Of a DNA stretch of 64,000 bases, positions 55,524 to 64,000 are shown one piece after another (positions within the stretch are counted from its first letter, which is position 1; each line of letters starts with the position of its first letter). Origin of the DNA: Pseudomonas sp. MAG733B (GTDB lineage Bacteria > Pseudomonadota > Gammaproteobacteria > Pseudomonadales > Pseudomonadaceae); contig NZ_CP145732.1 of the NCBI RefSeq assembly GCF_036884845.1, forward strand, positions 5,084,001-5,148,000. Reading direction: 5' to 3'. Made by a program: the position numbers and the translations under genes. Below the pieces are notes generated by a model. That model searched no databases and was not told the DNA's origin. It saw only the letters and a list, made by a program, of their open reading frames with translations.

Positions 55524-57671
55524 ATGTCGCTCAGACAACTTTCCATCCAATGGAAAATCACCCTGCTGGCCGGGCTGTGCCTGGCGGGCATCGTGACCTT
55601 GCTGGTAGGTCTTTCGCTGTATCGCATGGAGCACAGCTCCGAGCTGGTGAAAGCCTCGAGCATGGAGATGCTGAATGAAGCGGCGCAAGCGCGGATCGAG
55701 TCCCAGGGCGAAAACCAGGCGCTGGTCATTCGCCAGCAATTCATGGACGCCTATCAATATGGCCACGGCTTTTCGCGTCAGGTGCTGTTCCTGCGCGACC
55801 AGGCCGAGAAGCGCTTTCTCGATGCCTTCGACCTGCGCGAAGACCTGACTCGTCAGGTCAAATCGGCGCTGCAAGCCAATCCGGAATTGCTCGGGTTGTC
55901 GTTGGTGTTCGAACCCAACGGGCTGGACGGCAAGGACGAACTGTTCGCCGATCAGAGCGAAGTCGGCAGTAACGAGAAGGGTCGCTTTGCCTTGTACTGG
56001 TCGCAACCGACGCCGGGCAAGCTGACCTCCATGCCCTTGCCGGAAAGCGACATGGCCAACACCCGCACCGGCCCCAGCGGCGAGGCGGCCAACGCCTGGT
56101 TCACCTGCCCGCGCACCAGCCTCAAGCCCTGCGTGATCGAGCCCTACTTCTATGTAATCGACGGTCACAACGTGCTGATGACCAGCATCGTTTTCCCGCT
56201 GATGGTCAACGGCAAGGTCATCGCTTCGCTGTCGGTGGATATCAACCTCAACAGCCTGCAAACGCTCAGCCAGAGCGCGAGCAAGAAACTTTATGACGGC
56301 CAAACCAGCGTCAGCATCGTCAGCCCGGCCGATTTGCTGGCCGGTTACAGCGCGGATGCGAGCAAGCTCAGCCAGCGCCTGGAAACCGTGGACAAGACCA
56401 GCGGCGCCGAGCTGATGCGCCTGCTCGCCACCAGCAGCACGACCAGCAGCCTGCACAGCGACCAACAACTGAAAGTGCTGGCGCCATTCCAGCCGATTCC
56501 GGGCGGCAAAGCCTGGGGCGTGTTGCTCGACGTACCGGAGAAAGTGCTGGTCGGCCCTGCCGAAACGCTGAAAAAACAACTGGATGACAGCAACACCGCC
56601 GGCACCCTGACCGAACTCGGCCTGGGCGTGCTGGCCGCACTGATCGGCCTGTTGCTGGTGTGGCTGATGGCGCGCAGCGTGACCAAACCGATCCTCGGCG
56701 TGGCGCACATGCTCGAAGACATCGCCAGCGGCGAAGGCGATCTGACCCGACGCCTGGCCTATGACAAACAGGATGAGCTGGGGCAGTTGGCCGGCTGGTT
56801 CAACCGTTTCCTCGACAAGCTGCAACCGATCATTGCCGAAGTGAAACGCTCGGTGCAGGACGCCCGCAGCACCGCGGACCAGTCATCCGCCATCGCCACC
56901 CAGACCAGCGCCGGCATGGAACAGCAGTACCGTCAGGTGGATCAGGTCGCCACCGCGTCCCACGAAATGAGCGCCACCGCCCAGGACGTCGCCCGCAGCG
57001 CGGCACAAGCGGCACAGGCTGCGAAGGATGCTGACCAAGCGACCCGCCGGGGCCTGTCTGTGATTGACCGCACGACCACCAGCATCGACAACCTCGCCGC
57101 CGACATGAGCGCGGCCATGGTTCAGGTCGAAGGCCTGGCGGCCAACAGCGAGAAAATCGGTTCGGTGCTGGAAGTGATCCGCGCCATCGCCGAACAGACC
57201 AACCTGTTGGCGCTCAACGCGGCGATCGAAGCGGCCCGTGCCGGTGAGGCCGGGCGTGGTTTTGCGGTGGTCGCCGATGAAGTACGCAACCTGGCGCGAC
57301 GCACCCAGGAGTCGGTCGAAGAAACCCGCCTGGTGATCGAACAACTGCAAAGCGGCACTCAGGATGTGGTGGGTTCGATGGGCAACAGCCATCGGCAGGC
57401 CCAGGGCAGCGTCGAACAGGTTGGGCAGGCCGTGACGGCGCTGCGACAGATCGGCGACGCGGTGACTGTGATCAGCGACATGAACCTGCAAATCGCCAGC
57501 GCCGCCGAAGAGCAAAGCGCGGTGGCCGAGGAAATCAACAACAACGTCGCGACCATTCGCGACGTGACCGAATCGCTGTCGGGGCAGGCCAATGAATCGG
57601 CGCGGGTGAGCCAGTCGCTGAACTGCCTGGCCAATCATCAGCAGGGCTTGATGGATCAGTTCCGGGTTTAA
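55524..57671 (+). CDS. methyl-accepting chemotaxis protein with a dCache sensor
   Basis: This is a 715-residue chemoreceptor. The opening [35 protein letters not shown] contains the first membrane helix. A large periplasmic dCache_1 domain follows ([54 protein letters not shown]), then a HAMP domain and the signalling domain ([46 protein letters not shown]). Its length and dCache style recall TlpQ of P. aeruginosa (histamine/polyamine sensing), but the ligand cannot be assigned by eye. ATG 55524 follows TAAGGACG. Confidence 0.92.
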   Translation: MSLRQLSIQWKITLLAGLCLAGIVTLLVGLSLYRMEHSSELVKASSMEMLNEAAQARIESQGENQALVIRQQFMDAYQYGHGFSRQVLFLRDQAEKRFLDAFDLREDLTRQVKSALQANPELLGLSLVFEPNGLDGKDELFADQSEVGSNEKGRFALYWSQPTPGKLTSMPLPESDMANTRTGPSGEAANAWFTCPRTSLKPCVIEPYFYVIDGHNVLMTSIVFPLMVNGKVIASLSVDINLNSLQTLSQSASKKLYDGQTSVSIVSPADLLAGYSADASKLSQRLETVDKTSGAELMRLLATSSTTSSLHSDQQLKVLAPFQPIPGGKAWGVLLDVPEKVLVGPAETLKKQLDDSNTAGTLTELGLGVLAALIGLLLVWLMARSVTKPILGVAHMLEDIASGEGDLTRRLAYDKQDELGQLAGWFNRFLDKLQPIIAEVKRSVQDARSTADQSSAIATQTSAGMEQQYRQVDQVATASHEMSATAQDVARSAAQAAQAAKDADQATRRGLSVIDRTTTSIDNLAADMSAAMVQVEGLAANSEKIGSVLEVIRAIAEQTNLLALNAAIEAARAGEAGRGFAVVADEVRNLARRTQESVEETRLVIEQLQSGTQDVVGSMGNSHRQAQGSVEQVGQAVTALRQIGDAVTVISDMNLQIASAAEEQSAVAEEINNNVATIRDVTESLSGQANESARVSQSLNCLANHQQGLMDQFRV

Positions 57672-57686
57672 TTCCCACTGATCCCC

Positions 57687-57776
57687 TGTGGGAGCCAGCC
57701 TGCTGGCGATGGCTGTGACACATTCAGTATCAATGTGTCTGATACACCGCTATCGCGAGCAGGCTCGCTCCTACAG
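57687..57776. repeat. REP doublet, arms of two kinds
   Basis: CTGTGGGAGCCAGCCTGCTGGCGATGG on the left but TATCGCGAGCAGGCTCGCTCCTACAG on the right. The arms belong to different sub-families, so this may be a chimera of two REP types. Confidence 0.8.
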
Positions 57777-57962
57777 TTTTTTCGTACCTGTCATAACTCC
57801 TCGCCTTCATTAAGAATGATGGCGAGTGGATATCTACCCAAAGCCGATTATGCTTCATGAAACCTTGCAGCGATGCGAGGCCGTCAGTCTGTGTCCAATG
57901 GCCCGGGTACGGCAAAAATTGAGAGGTGCTCCGGCCTAAAACAAGAACAACGGAGAAAACTC

Positions 57963-59639
57963 ATGGCGGCAATCGACAACACAACCACGGGCAGCGCACC
58001 CAACCACGGGATTACCAAGGAGGAGCGCAAGGTCATCTTCGCCTCGTCCCTGGGCACCGTGTTCGAGTGGTACGACTTTTACCTCTACGGCTCCCTCGCG
58101 GCGATCATCGCCAAGCACTTCTTCGCCGGCGTCAACGAGACCACGTCCTTTATCTTTGCCTTGCTCGCCTTCGCCGCAGGCTTTGCCGTGCGGCCATTCG
58201 GGGCGATTGTGTTCGGTCGGTTGGGCGACATGATCGGGCGCAAACACACCTTCCTCATCACCATCGTGATCATGGGTATTTCCACAGCGGTGGTGGGTTT
58301 CCTGCCCGGCTACGCGACCATTGGCGTGGCGGCGCCGATCATCCTGATCACCCTGCGCCTGTTGCAAGGTTTGGCCCTGGGCGGTGAATACGGCGGTGCG
58401 GCAACCTATGTGGCCGAACATGCACCGAAAGGCAGGCGCGGTTTCTTCACCTCGTGGATTCAGACGACCGCGACCCTCGGCCTGTTTCTTTCGCTGTTGG
58501 TTATCCTCGCCTGCCGCACCATCCTCGGCACTGAAGCCTTCGAAGCCTGGGGCTGGCGGATTCCGTTCCTGCTGTCGATCCTGCTGCTGATCGTCTCGGT
58601 GTATATCCGCCTGCAACTCAGCGAGTCGCCGGTGTTCCTGAAAATGAAAGCCGAAGGCAAGGCCTCCAAGGCCCCGCTGACTGAATCCTTCGCCCGCTGG
58701 GACAACCTCAAGATCGTGATCATGGCGCTGCTCGGCGGGACTGCCGGCCAAGCCGTGGTCTGGTACACCGGGCAGTTCTATGCACTGTTCTTCCTGTTGC
58801 AAACCCTGAAGATCGACCCGCAGACCGCCAACCTGCTGATCGCCGGCTCGCTGCTGATAGGCACGCCATTCTTCGTGATCTTCGGCAGCCTGTCCGACCG
58901 CATCGGCCGCAAGGGCATCATCATGGCCGGCTGCATCCTCGCAGCGCTCACGTACTTCCCGATCTTCCATGCGTTGACCCAATACGGTAACCCTGACGTG
59001 TTCATCGCGCAGGAGAAAAACCCGGTGACGGTGATCGCCAATCCCGACCAGTGTTCGTTCCAGTTCGACCCGGTGGGCAAGGCCAAATTCACCAGTTCCT
59101 GCGACTTGGCGAAGACTGTGTTGGCCAAACGGGCGATCCCCTATCAGAACGTCAAGGCTGAACCCGGGACCGTGGCGCAGGTACGCATTGGCGAGAAAGT
59201 GATCCAGAGTTTTGAGGGCACCGGCATGCCGGCCGCCGACTTCAAGACCCAGAACGATGCGTTCACCGCCACGCTCGTTACCGCCCTCAAAGAGGCCGGT
59301 TACCCCGAGAAGGCTGACCCGGCCAAGACCAACTACCCGATGGTGTTGCTGCTGCTGACGATCCTGGTGATCTACGTGACCATGGTCTACGGCCCGATCG
59401 CCGCCTGGCTGGTGGAATTGTTCCCGGCGCGCATCCGCTATACCTCGATGTCGCTGCCCTACCACATCGGCAACGGCTGGTTCGGCGGCTTTCTGCCGAC
59501 GGTGGCGTTCGCCATGGTGGCGGCTACCGGTGATATCTACTACGGGCTGTGGTATCCGATCGTGATCGCGGTGATGACGGCGATCCTTGGCATTTTCTTC
59601 ATGCCGGAAACCAAGGATCGGGAGATTCATCACACCTGA
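57963..59639 (+). CDS. metabolite:H+ symporter (MHS) family MFS transporter with a large insertion
   Basis: This is a 558-residue transporter of the MHS branch (ProP, KgtP, ShiA relatives). The family opening is VIFASSLGTVFEWYDFYLYGSLAAIIAKHFF, the MFS loop is FGRLGDMIGRKHTFLITI, and RLLQGLALGGEYGGAATYVAEHAPKGRRGF follows. Between membrane segments at about residues 340 and 457 lies a non-hydrophobic insertion with two Cys (DQCSFQF and SSCDLAK), making the protein about 120 longer than usual. Import of an organic acid or compatible solute is likely; the substrate is unknown. The start follows CGGAGAAAACTC. Confidence 0.9.
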   Translation: MAAIDNTTTGSAPNHGITKEERKVIFASSLGTVFEWYDFYLYGSLAAIIAKHFFAGVNETTSFIFALLAFAAGFAVRPFGAIVFGRLGDMIGRKHTFLITIVIMGISTAVVGFLPGYATIGVAAPIILITLRLLQGLALGGEYGGAATYVAEHAPKGRRGFFTSWIQTTATLGLFLSLLVILACRTILGTEAFEAWGWRIPFLLSILLLIVSVYIRLQLSESPVFLKMKAEGKASKAPLTESFARWDNLKIVIMALLGGTAGQAVVWYTGQFYALFFLLQTLKIDPQTANLLIAGSLLIGTPFFVIFGSLSDRIGRKGIIMAGCILAALTYFPIFHALTQYGNPDVFIAQEKNPVTVIANPDQCSFQFDPVGKAKFTSSCDLAKTVLAKRAIPYQNVKAEPGTVAQVRIGEKVIQSFEGTGMPAADFKTQNDAFTATLVTALKEAGYPEKADPAKTNYPMVLLLLTILVIYVTMVYGPIAAWLVELFPARIRYTSMSLPYHIGNGWFGGFLPTVAFAMVAATGDIYYGLWYPIVIAVMTAILGIFFMPETKDREIHHT

Positions 59640-59658
59640 GCCTGACACAACACTATCC

Positions 59659-59749
59659 CTGTGGGAGCGGGCTTGCCCGCGAATGCGGTCTGTCAGTGGC
59701 GAATATGTTGTCTGACAAACTGCATTCGCGAGCAAGCCCGCTCCCACAT
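59659..59749. repeat. REP doublet
   Basis: CTGTGGGAGCGGGCTTGCCCGCGAATGC and inverted GCATTCGCGAGCAAGCCCGCTCCCACA. Related to 26962 and 53779. Confidence 0.9.
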
Positions 59750-59766
59750 GTTTTTGCGGTGTGGTT

Positions 59767-61083
59767 TTAGATGCGTTTTGGCAGTTCGATCAGCACTCTG
59801 AGCCCGCCCCACTCGCTTTCCAGCAACCGCAATTCCCCGCCCCACGTGTCGACGATATCGCGCACGATGCCCAGACCCAGACCATGACCAACAGTCTGTT
59901 CATCCAGCCGTGTGCCACGACTGAACACCTGATCACGCCGGTCTTCGGGAATGCCTGGCCCGTCGTCTTCGACGCTTAGCTCATAGCCATCCGTGGTCTC
60001 GACCACGCTCAAGCGAACCTCGGCGTCCGCCCATTTGCAGGCGTTGTCCAGCAGATTGCCCAGCAGCTCCAACAGGTCTTCGCGATCCCACGGCAGTTGC
60101 AGCCCCGTCGGGGCGCGATAACTCAGGTCCAGATGTTCACCGTGAATCATGTTCAATGTCGCCAACAAACCCGGCAACTCGGCGTCGCAATCAAACAGCG
60201 CGCCCGGTAAGGCATCCCCGGACAAGCGAGCGCGATTGAGTTCGCGATTGAGCCGCTGCTGCACCTGCTCCAACTGGTCCTTGAGGGTCTTGCGCAATTT
60301 CGGATGCGCGTCGAGTTGTTCGCTCGATGCCAGGCTCAACAGCACCGCCAACGGGGTTTTCAAGGCATGGCCGAGATTGCCCAGGGCATTGCGCGAACGC
60401 TTGAGGCTGTCTTCGGTGTGGGTCAGCAAATGATTGATCTGCGCCACCAGCGGCTCCAGTTCCACTGGCACCTGGTCGTCGAGTTGCGAGCGCTGGCCCT
60501 GCTGCAATTGGGCGATCTGTTCGCGGGCCTTTTCCAGTGGCCGCAGAGCACGGCGCACGGTGATGCGCTGCAACAGCAAAATCAGCAACAACCCCGCCAG
60601 CCCGAGTGCGAGCCCGACCTGCTGCATCCGCTGGAAGCTCTCGCGCACCGGCGTGTAATCCTGCGCCACGCTGATGGAGATCGACTGGCCGAGGCGGCGA
60701 TAGTCCGAACGCAGCACCAGCAACTGCTGCCCCTCAGGCCCCAATTGCAGGTTGCTGTGCAGGCCGGGATGGTCGAGGCGCGGTAGCTCCTGGTCCCACA
60801 GCGAACGGGAGCGCCAATGGCTGTCGGCAAAATCGATACGGAAATAATGCCCGGAAAACGGCCGCTGATAGGCCGGTGACAGGCGTCGCTCATCCAGCTG
60901 CAAGCCCTGCGGACCGCGCACCAGCGCCACCAACAGGTTCTCGCTGTCGTTGCGCAGCCCGGCTTCGAGGTAGCGTTGCAGGCCCATTTCGAACAACCAC
61001 AAACTGGTTTGCGCCAATATCAGGCCCACCACCACCATTACGCTGATCAGGCCCAGGCTCAAGCGACGCTGGATCGACCTCAC
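59767..61083 (-). CDS. sensor histidine kinase
   Basis: This is a 438-residue membrane kinase. Two membrane helices ([24 protein letters not shown] and [14 protein letters not shown]) frame a periplasmic sensor of about 120 residues. A HAMP-like linker, a HisKA domain with the phosphoryl His in [16 protein letters not shown] and an HATPase domain ([37 protein letters not shown]) follow. It resembles PhoQ-type kinases. The GTG start at 61083 overlaps the regulator's TGA as GTGA, so the pair is coupled. Two PepSY-protein genes precede the regulator in the same operon and may modulate the sensor. Confidence 0.92.
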   Translation of the reverse strand: MRSIQRRLSLGLISVMVVVGLILAQTSLWLFEMGLQRYLEAGLRNDSENLLVALVRGPQGLQLDERRLSPAYQRPFSGHYFRIDFADSHWRSRSLWDQELPRLDHPGLHSNLQLGPEGQQLLVLRSDYRRLGQSISISVAQDYTPVRESFQRMQQVGLALGLAGLLLILLLQRITVRRALRPLEKAREQIAQLQQGQRSQLDDQVPVELEPLVAQINHLLTHTEDSLKRSRNALGNLGHALKTPLAVLLSLASSEQLDAHPKLRKTLKDQLEQVQQRLNRELNRARLSGDALPGALFDCDAELPGLLATLNMIHGEHLDLSYRAPTGLQLPWDREDLLELLGNLLDNACKWADAEVRLSVVETTDGYELSVEDDGPGIPEDRRDQVFSRGTRLDEQTVGHGLGLGIVRDIVDTWGGELRLLESEWGGLRVLIELPKRI

Positions 61084-61748
61084 CGCGCTTGCCCGCCGAA
61101 CAGGTAACCCTGGCCGCGACGGGTTTCGATCACACTTTTGCCGAGCTTGCGCCGCAGGTGATTGACGTGGACTTCCAGCACGTTGGAGTCGCGCTCGGTT
61201 TCGCCGTCGTAGAGGTGTTCGGCGAGGTGGCTTTTGGAGAGGATCTGCTCGGGGTGCAGCATGAAATAGCGCAGTAATCGGAATTCGGCGGCGGTCAGCT
61301 GAATCTCCGCACCGTCGCGGGTCACGCATTGCCGGCCTTCATCCAGTTGCAGCCCGGCAGCCTTGAGCGTCGGTTGATTGACCTGGCCATGGGAGCGGCG
61401 CAGCAACGCCTGAATACGCAGGTGCAGTTCTTCAGGATGAAAAGGCTTGGTCAGGTAATCGTCGGCGCCGGCCTTGAGCCCCTCGATGCGCTCGGCCCAG
61501 GAACCGCGGGCGGTGAGGATCAGCACCGGCGTGGCCAGTCCACCGGAGCGCCACTGCTCCAGCACTTCCAGCCCCGGAACGCCCGGCAGACCCAGGTCGA
61601 GGATGATCAGGTCATAGGGTTCGGTGCTGCCCTGATACACCGCGTCGCGGCCGTCGGCCAGCCAATCCACGGCGTACCCCTGGCGATTGAGGCCGGCCAT
61701 CAGTTCGTCGGCCAGGGGCACGTGGTCTTCCACCAGGAGCAAACGCAT
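61080..61748 (-). CDS. OmpR-family response regulator
   Basis: This is a 222-residue regulator with an N-terminal receiver domain ([20 protein letters not shown]; phosphorylated Asp in [13 protein letters not shown]; Lys in [12 protein letters not shown]) and a C-terminal winged helix ([53 protein letters not shown], then RGQGYLF). It is the partner of the kinase that follows, whose start overlaps this stop. The group includes PhoP/QseB-like regulators. It lies 3 bases after the second PepSY gene. Confidence 0.94.
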   Translation of the reverse strand: MRLLLVEDHVPLADELMAGLNRQGYAVDWLADGRDAVYQGSTEPYDLIILDLGLPGVPGLEVLEQWRSGGLATPVLILTARGSWAERIEGLKAGADDYLTKPFHPEELHLRIQALLRRSHGQVNQPTLKAAGLQLDEGRQCVTRDGAEIQLTAAEFRLLRYFMLHPEQILSKSHLAEHLYDGETERDSNVLEVHVNHLRRKLGKSVIETRRGQGYLFGGQAR

Positions 61749-61751
61749 CGG

Positions 61752-62075
61752 TCAATCTTCCTTGTCTTTCAGTAAACGGCCGGTGGCGGCATCGAGGTCG
61801 AGCTCACGGACCACGCCTTCGGTGGTCAGCAACTCGACTTCATAAATGTAGACGTCGTGCTTCTCTTCAAGCTCGGCTTCCAGCAGTTTGGCTCCGGGAT
61901 AGCGGTCCAGCGCCTGCTGCAATAACTGCTCAAGCGGCAGGATCACACCTTGTTGGCGCAGGCGCAGGGCTTCGTCCTGGTCCAGGTCGCGGGCCATGAC
62001 CACCGAGCAGAAAGCCAGCAGCGCCAGCGCCCATCGGCTGCTGGCGCGCCAGTGTGTAAATGAAAACAGCGTCAT
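61752..62075 (-). CDS. PepSY-domain secreted protein
   Basis: This is a 107-residue protein with a signal peptide (WALALLAFCSVVMA) and one PepSY domain (RDLDQDEALRLRQQGVILPLEQLLQQALDRYPGAKLLEAELEEKHDVYIYEVELLTTEGVVRELDLDAATGRLLKDKED). PepSY domains are small periplasmic modules thought to inhibit peptidases or bind ligands. Its ATG overlaps the stop of the preceding PepSY gene (TAATG). It lies 3 bases before the response regulator gene, so the four genes form one transcript. Confidence 0.92.
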   Translation of the reverse strand: MTLFSFTHWRASSRWALALLAFCSVVMARDLDQDEALRLRQQGVILPLEQLLQQALDRYPGAKLLEAELEEKHDVYIYEVELLTTEGVVRELDLDAATGRLLKDKED

Positions 62076-62383
62076 TACAAATCCTGATGATCCTTGAGTA
62101 CCTGCCCACTGACCGCGTCTAATTCCAGATCCCACTCGACGCCCTGCGGGTCGCGCAGTTCAATCTGGTAGATGTACTTGCCGTACTCTTCTTCCAGCTC
62201 GGTTTCGGTGACGGTGGAGCCCGGGTGTTTGGCCAGTGCGGTGGCGTTGAGTTTCTCGAACGAGACAATGGTACCAGCGTCGCGCAGCCGCAAGGCTTCA
62301 TCCGGCCCCAGATCGCGGGCATGGGCGATGCTGGCGGTGAGACCGATGATGGTCGCGGTGAACAGGGCAGTCAGGGTTTTCAT
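62075..62383 (-). CDS. PepSY-domain secreted protein
   Basis: This is a 102-residue protein with a signal peptide (MKTLTALFTATIIGLTASIAHA) and one PepSY domain (RDLGPDEALRLRDAGTIVSFEKLNATALAKHPGSTVTETELEEEYGKYIYQIELRDPQGVEWDLELDAVSGQVLKDHQ). It is a clear paralogue of the PepSY gene it overlaps downstream, evidently a tandem duplication, and leads the operon with the response regulator and kinase. The start follows GGAGACACCC. Confidence 0.92.
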   Translation of the reverse strand: MKTLTALFTATIIGLTASIAHARDLGPDEALRLRDAGTIVSFEKLNATALAKHPGSTVTETELEEEYGKYIYQIELRDPQGVEWDLELDAVSGQVLKDHQDL

Positions 62384-62482
62384 GGGTGTCTCCGTATTCT
62401 TTTATGTGTTGCCTACGGGGTGCACCTTAGCGATATGAACTTAATTGAAACTGAATTGCCATCATTGGCCACACCACAAAAT

Positions 62483-62552
62483 CTGTAGGAGCACGGCTTG
62501 CCGGCGATGGCGCCCGCGAAATCGCCATCGCCGGCAAGCCGTGCTCCTACAG
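62483..62552. repeat. REP doublet
   Basis: CTGTAGGAGCACGGCTTGCCGGCGATGG and inverted CCATCGCCGGCAAGCCGTGCTCCTACAG with only 14 bases between, the tightest doublet in the window. Confidence 0.92.
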
Positions 62553-62604
62553 GTTTGGTGCAAGCTGTCACATAATTAACTGTTTTCCAGACACAGAGAC
62601 CGGT

Positions 62605-63684
62605 ATGACCGCCATCCACATCAAGTTCCCTTCCCTGACGCTCAAGGCCGGGCCGCGTGCCTTGGCGCGCATTCGTGAAAACGGCCTGAACGCCGCCGAT
62701 GTCGGCACACTGCCGGGCGCTGCCGGGGGCCCGAAGGCACTGGGGATTCAGGGGCTGGACCTGGCGCTGTTCGGCGAATGGCTGCCGGCGGCGCCACGGG
62801 AGCGCTCGTTGATCGGTGCGTCGGTGGGCTCCTGGCGCTTCGCCAGTGCGTGTCTGCCTGACGCCACCGAAGGCATCCGTCGTCTCGGCCACCTCTACAC
62901 CGAGCAGAATTTCGCCAAGGGCGTGACCATGGCGCAGATCAGCCAGAGCTCGCGGCGCATGCTCAATGACTTGCTCGACGGTCGCGATGCCACCCTCCTC
63001 GACAACGCCCATTACCGCTTGAACATCATGGTGGTCAAAAGCCACGGCCTGCTCGCCGACGATCATCGCGGCCGTCTGGGCCTGGGCCTGTCATCGGTGA
63101 TTGCCGACAACCTGCGCGGTCGCGCCCGGCTGTCGCGGCACTTCGAACGGCTGATCATTCACGACCCGCGCCTGGCGCCACCGGTCAACGCATTGAACGA
63201 CTTCCCGTCGCGCTTCGTCGCACTCGATGCCAACAATCTGCGCCAGGCCCTGCTCGCCTCGGGGTCGATCCCGATGGTGATGGAAGGCGTGCGCGACCTG
63301 CCGGGCGCCGGTGCCGGCACGTTCCGCGATGGCGGTTTGCTGGACTATCACCTCGACCTGCCCTACAGCGGCGATGACATCGTGCTCTATCCGCATTTCA
63401 CCGACCGGATCATTCCCGGCTGGTTCGACAAGACCCTGCCGTGGCGCCGCGCCTGCCCGGCACGCCTGCAAAATGTGCTGCTGCTGGCGCCGTCGAAGGA
63501 ATACCTGGCGCGCCTGCCCTACGGCAAACTGCCGGACCGAAACGACTTCAAGCGCTTCATGGGCGATGCCCCGAGCCGGCAGAAATACTGGCGCGCGGCG
63601 ATGGATGAAAGCCGTCGGCTGGGTGATGAGTTTCTCGAACTCGCCGCCAACGGTCGCCTCGGCGAGCGCTTGCTGACCCTTTAG
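62605..63684 (+). CDS. patatin-like phospholipase
   Basis: This is a 359-residue cytosolic patatin-family protein. The catalytic dyad motifs are present: the nucleophile Ser73 in LIGASVGSWR (GxSxG), and Asp in FRDGGLLDYHLDLPY (DGG). The oxyanion-hole glycines lie in PGAAGGPKALG near residue 38. Such proteins hydrolyse acyl chains of phospholipids. No signal peptide is present. It stands alone, followed by queD after 75 bases on the same strand, possibly in one unit. Confidence 0.88.
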   Translation: MTAIHIKFPSLTLKAGPRALARIRENGLNAADVGTLPGAAGGPKALGIQGLDLALFGEWLPAAPRERSLIGASVGSWRFASACLPDATEGIRRLGHLYTEQNFAKGVTMAQISQSSRRMLNDLLDGRDATLLDNAHYRLNIMVVKSHGLLADDHRGRLGLGLSSVIADNLRGRARLSRHFERLIIHDPRLAPPVNALNDFPSRFVALDANNLRQALLASGSIPMVMEGVRDLPGAGAGTFRDGGLLDYHLDLPYSGDDIVLYPHFTDRIIPGWFDKTLPWRRACPARLQNVLLLAPSKEYLARLPYGKLPDRNDFKRFMGDAPSRQKYWRAAMDESRRLGDEFLELAANGRLGERLLTL

Positions 63685-63759
63685 TCAGGACAAGCTGTTA
63701 AACTCGCCGCCTGCCCGAATCGCTGCGGCGAACGCCACCTGAACAGAGCTGAAAACACT

Positions 63760-64000
63760 GTGGAAATCTTCAAGGAATTTACTTTCGAATCCGCCCACCG
63801 CCTGCCTCACGTCCCGGACGGCCACAAGTGCGGACGCCTGCACGGCCACTCGTTCAAAGTGGCGATTCACCTGAGCGGCGATCTTGATCCGCACACTGGC
63901 TGGATCCGCGATTTCTCGGAAATCAAAGCGATCTTCAAGCCGTTGTACGAGCGTCTGGACCACAACTACCTGAACGATATTCCTGGCCTGGAAAACCCGA
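63760..64000 (+). CDS. queD: 6-carboxytetrahydropterin synthase QueD, 5' part
   Basis: This is the first 80 residues; the gene runs off the end of the window. It matches QueD, which turns dihydroneopterin triphosphate into 6-carboxytetrahydropterin in queuosine biosynthesis (family of 6-pyruvoyl-tetrahydropterin synthase). The opening [31 protein letters not shown] supplies the three zinc-binding His (AHR, HGH) and the catalytic Cys in HKCGRLHGH, and DFSEIK with LDHNYLND follows. It begins with a GTG at 63760; the preceding sequence lacks a strong ribosome site. Confidence 0.93.
   Translation, partial: MEIFKEFTFESAHRLPHVPDGHKCGRLHGHSFKVAIHLSGDLDPHTGWIRDFSEIKAIFKPLYERLDHNYLNDIPGLENP

Overview
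The window is GC-rich chromosomal DNA that reads as a fluorescent Pseudomonas, most likely of the P. fluorescens species complex. The grounds are protein similarity throughout (FolD, PbpG, TerC, NhaR, SstT, PolB, SelD/MnmH, BphO/BphP), strong AGGAGG-type ribosome binding sites, and about twenty palindromic REP doublets between genes, of the kinds typical of this group. There is no rRNA, tRNA, CRISPR array, prophage or intact insertion sequence. It is ordinary core and near-core chromosome with a few scars and some unexplained non-coding structure.

Layout. 1-5.3 kb: the end of folD, the PBP7-type endopeptidase pbpG, two tiny disordered proteins, a C39-like lipoprotein that has lost its catalytic residues, a TerC-family protein and an NhaR-type LysR regulator. 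5.3-13 kb: an MFS exporter, the Ser/Thr symporter SstT, DUF1993, an AT-rich scar with decayed reading frames (9.3-10.2 kb), YceH, a cupin plus shikimate-dehydrogenase-like pair, and a secreted Pro/Tyr-rich repeat protein. 13-23 kb: small conserved proteins, an AI-2E/PerM-type protein, a peptidase-U32 (YegQ/RlhA-type) pseudogene with its middle deleted, a divergent LysR/EamA pair, the glucarate module (FadR-type regulator, glucarate transporter, gudD) and a class C beta-lactamase without a neighbouring ampR.

23-36 kb: bphO-bphP (biliverdin supply and red-light sensor kinase) overlapping by ATGA, a TSUP permease, an aldo/keto reductase, DNA polymerase II (polB), a CBS-domain protein, a GST, DUF3455, an ECF sigma/anti-sigma pair, and a secreted protein made almost wholly of eight 13-residue GSDRL repeats. 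36-49 kb: a DUF1615 lipoprotein, a TonB-dependent siderophore receptor, an FAD monooxygenase, a cysteine-bearing (zinc-type) HemB, a disulfide-bond-oxidoreductase-like GST, a histidine phosphatase, selD-mnmH (tRNA 2-selenouridine), a quinone-oxidoreductase-like enzyme with a XapX membrane protein and an AraC regulator, DUF6555, and a 52-residue metallothionein.

49-50 kb holds no gene. It contains a tandem array of about 140-bp REP units, followed by about 330 bp packed with perfect small hairpins, which looks like a structured non-coding element. 50-64 kb: tandem YdcZ-type permeases with a divergent LysR gene, two chemoreceptors flanking a Na+/H+ antiporter-like permease, an MHS transporter with a large periplasmic insertion, a translationally coupled PepSY-PepSY-response regulator-kinase operon, a patatin-like phospholipase, and the start of queD.

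The best candidates for something undescribed are the GSDRL repeat protein beside the sigma/anti-sigma pair (35.2 kb) and the hairpin-rich non-coding element (49.5-49.8 kb). All functions come from recognising families by eye; no database search was run.
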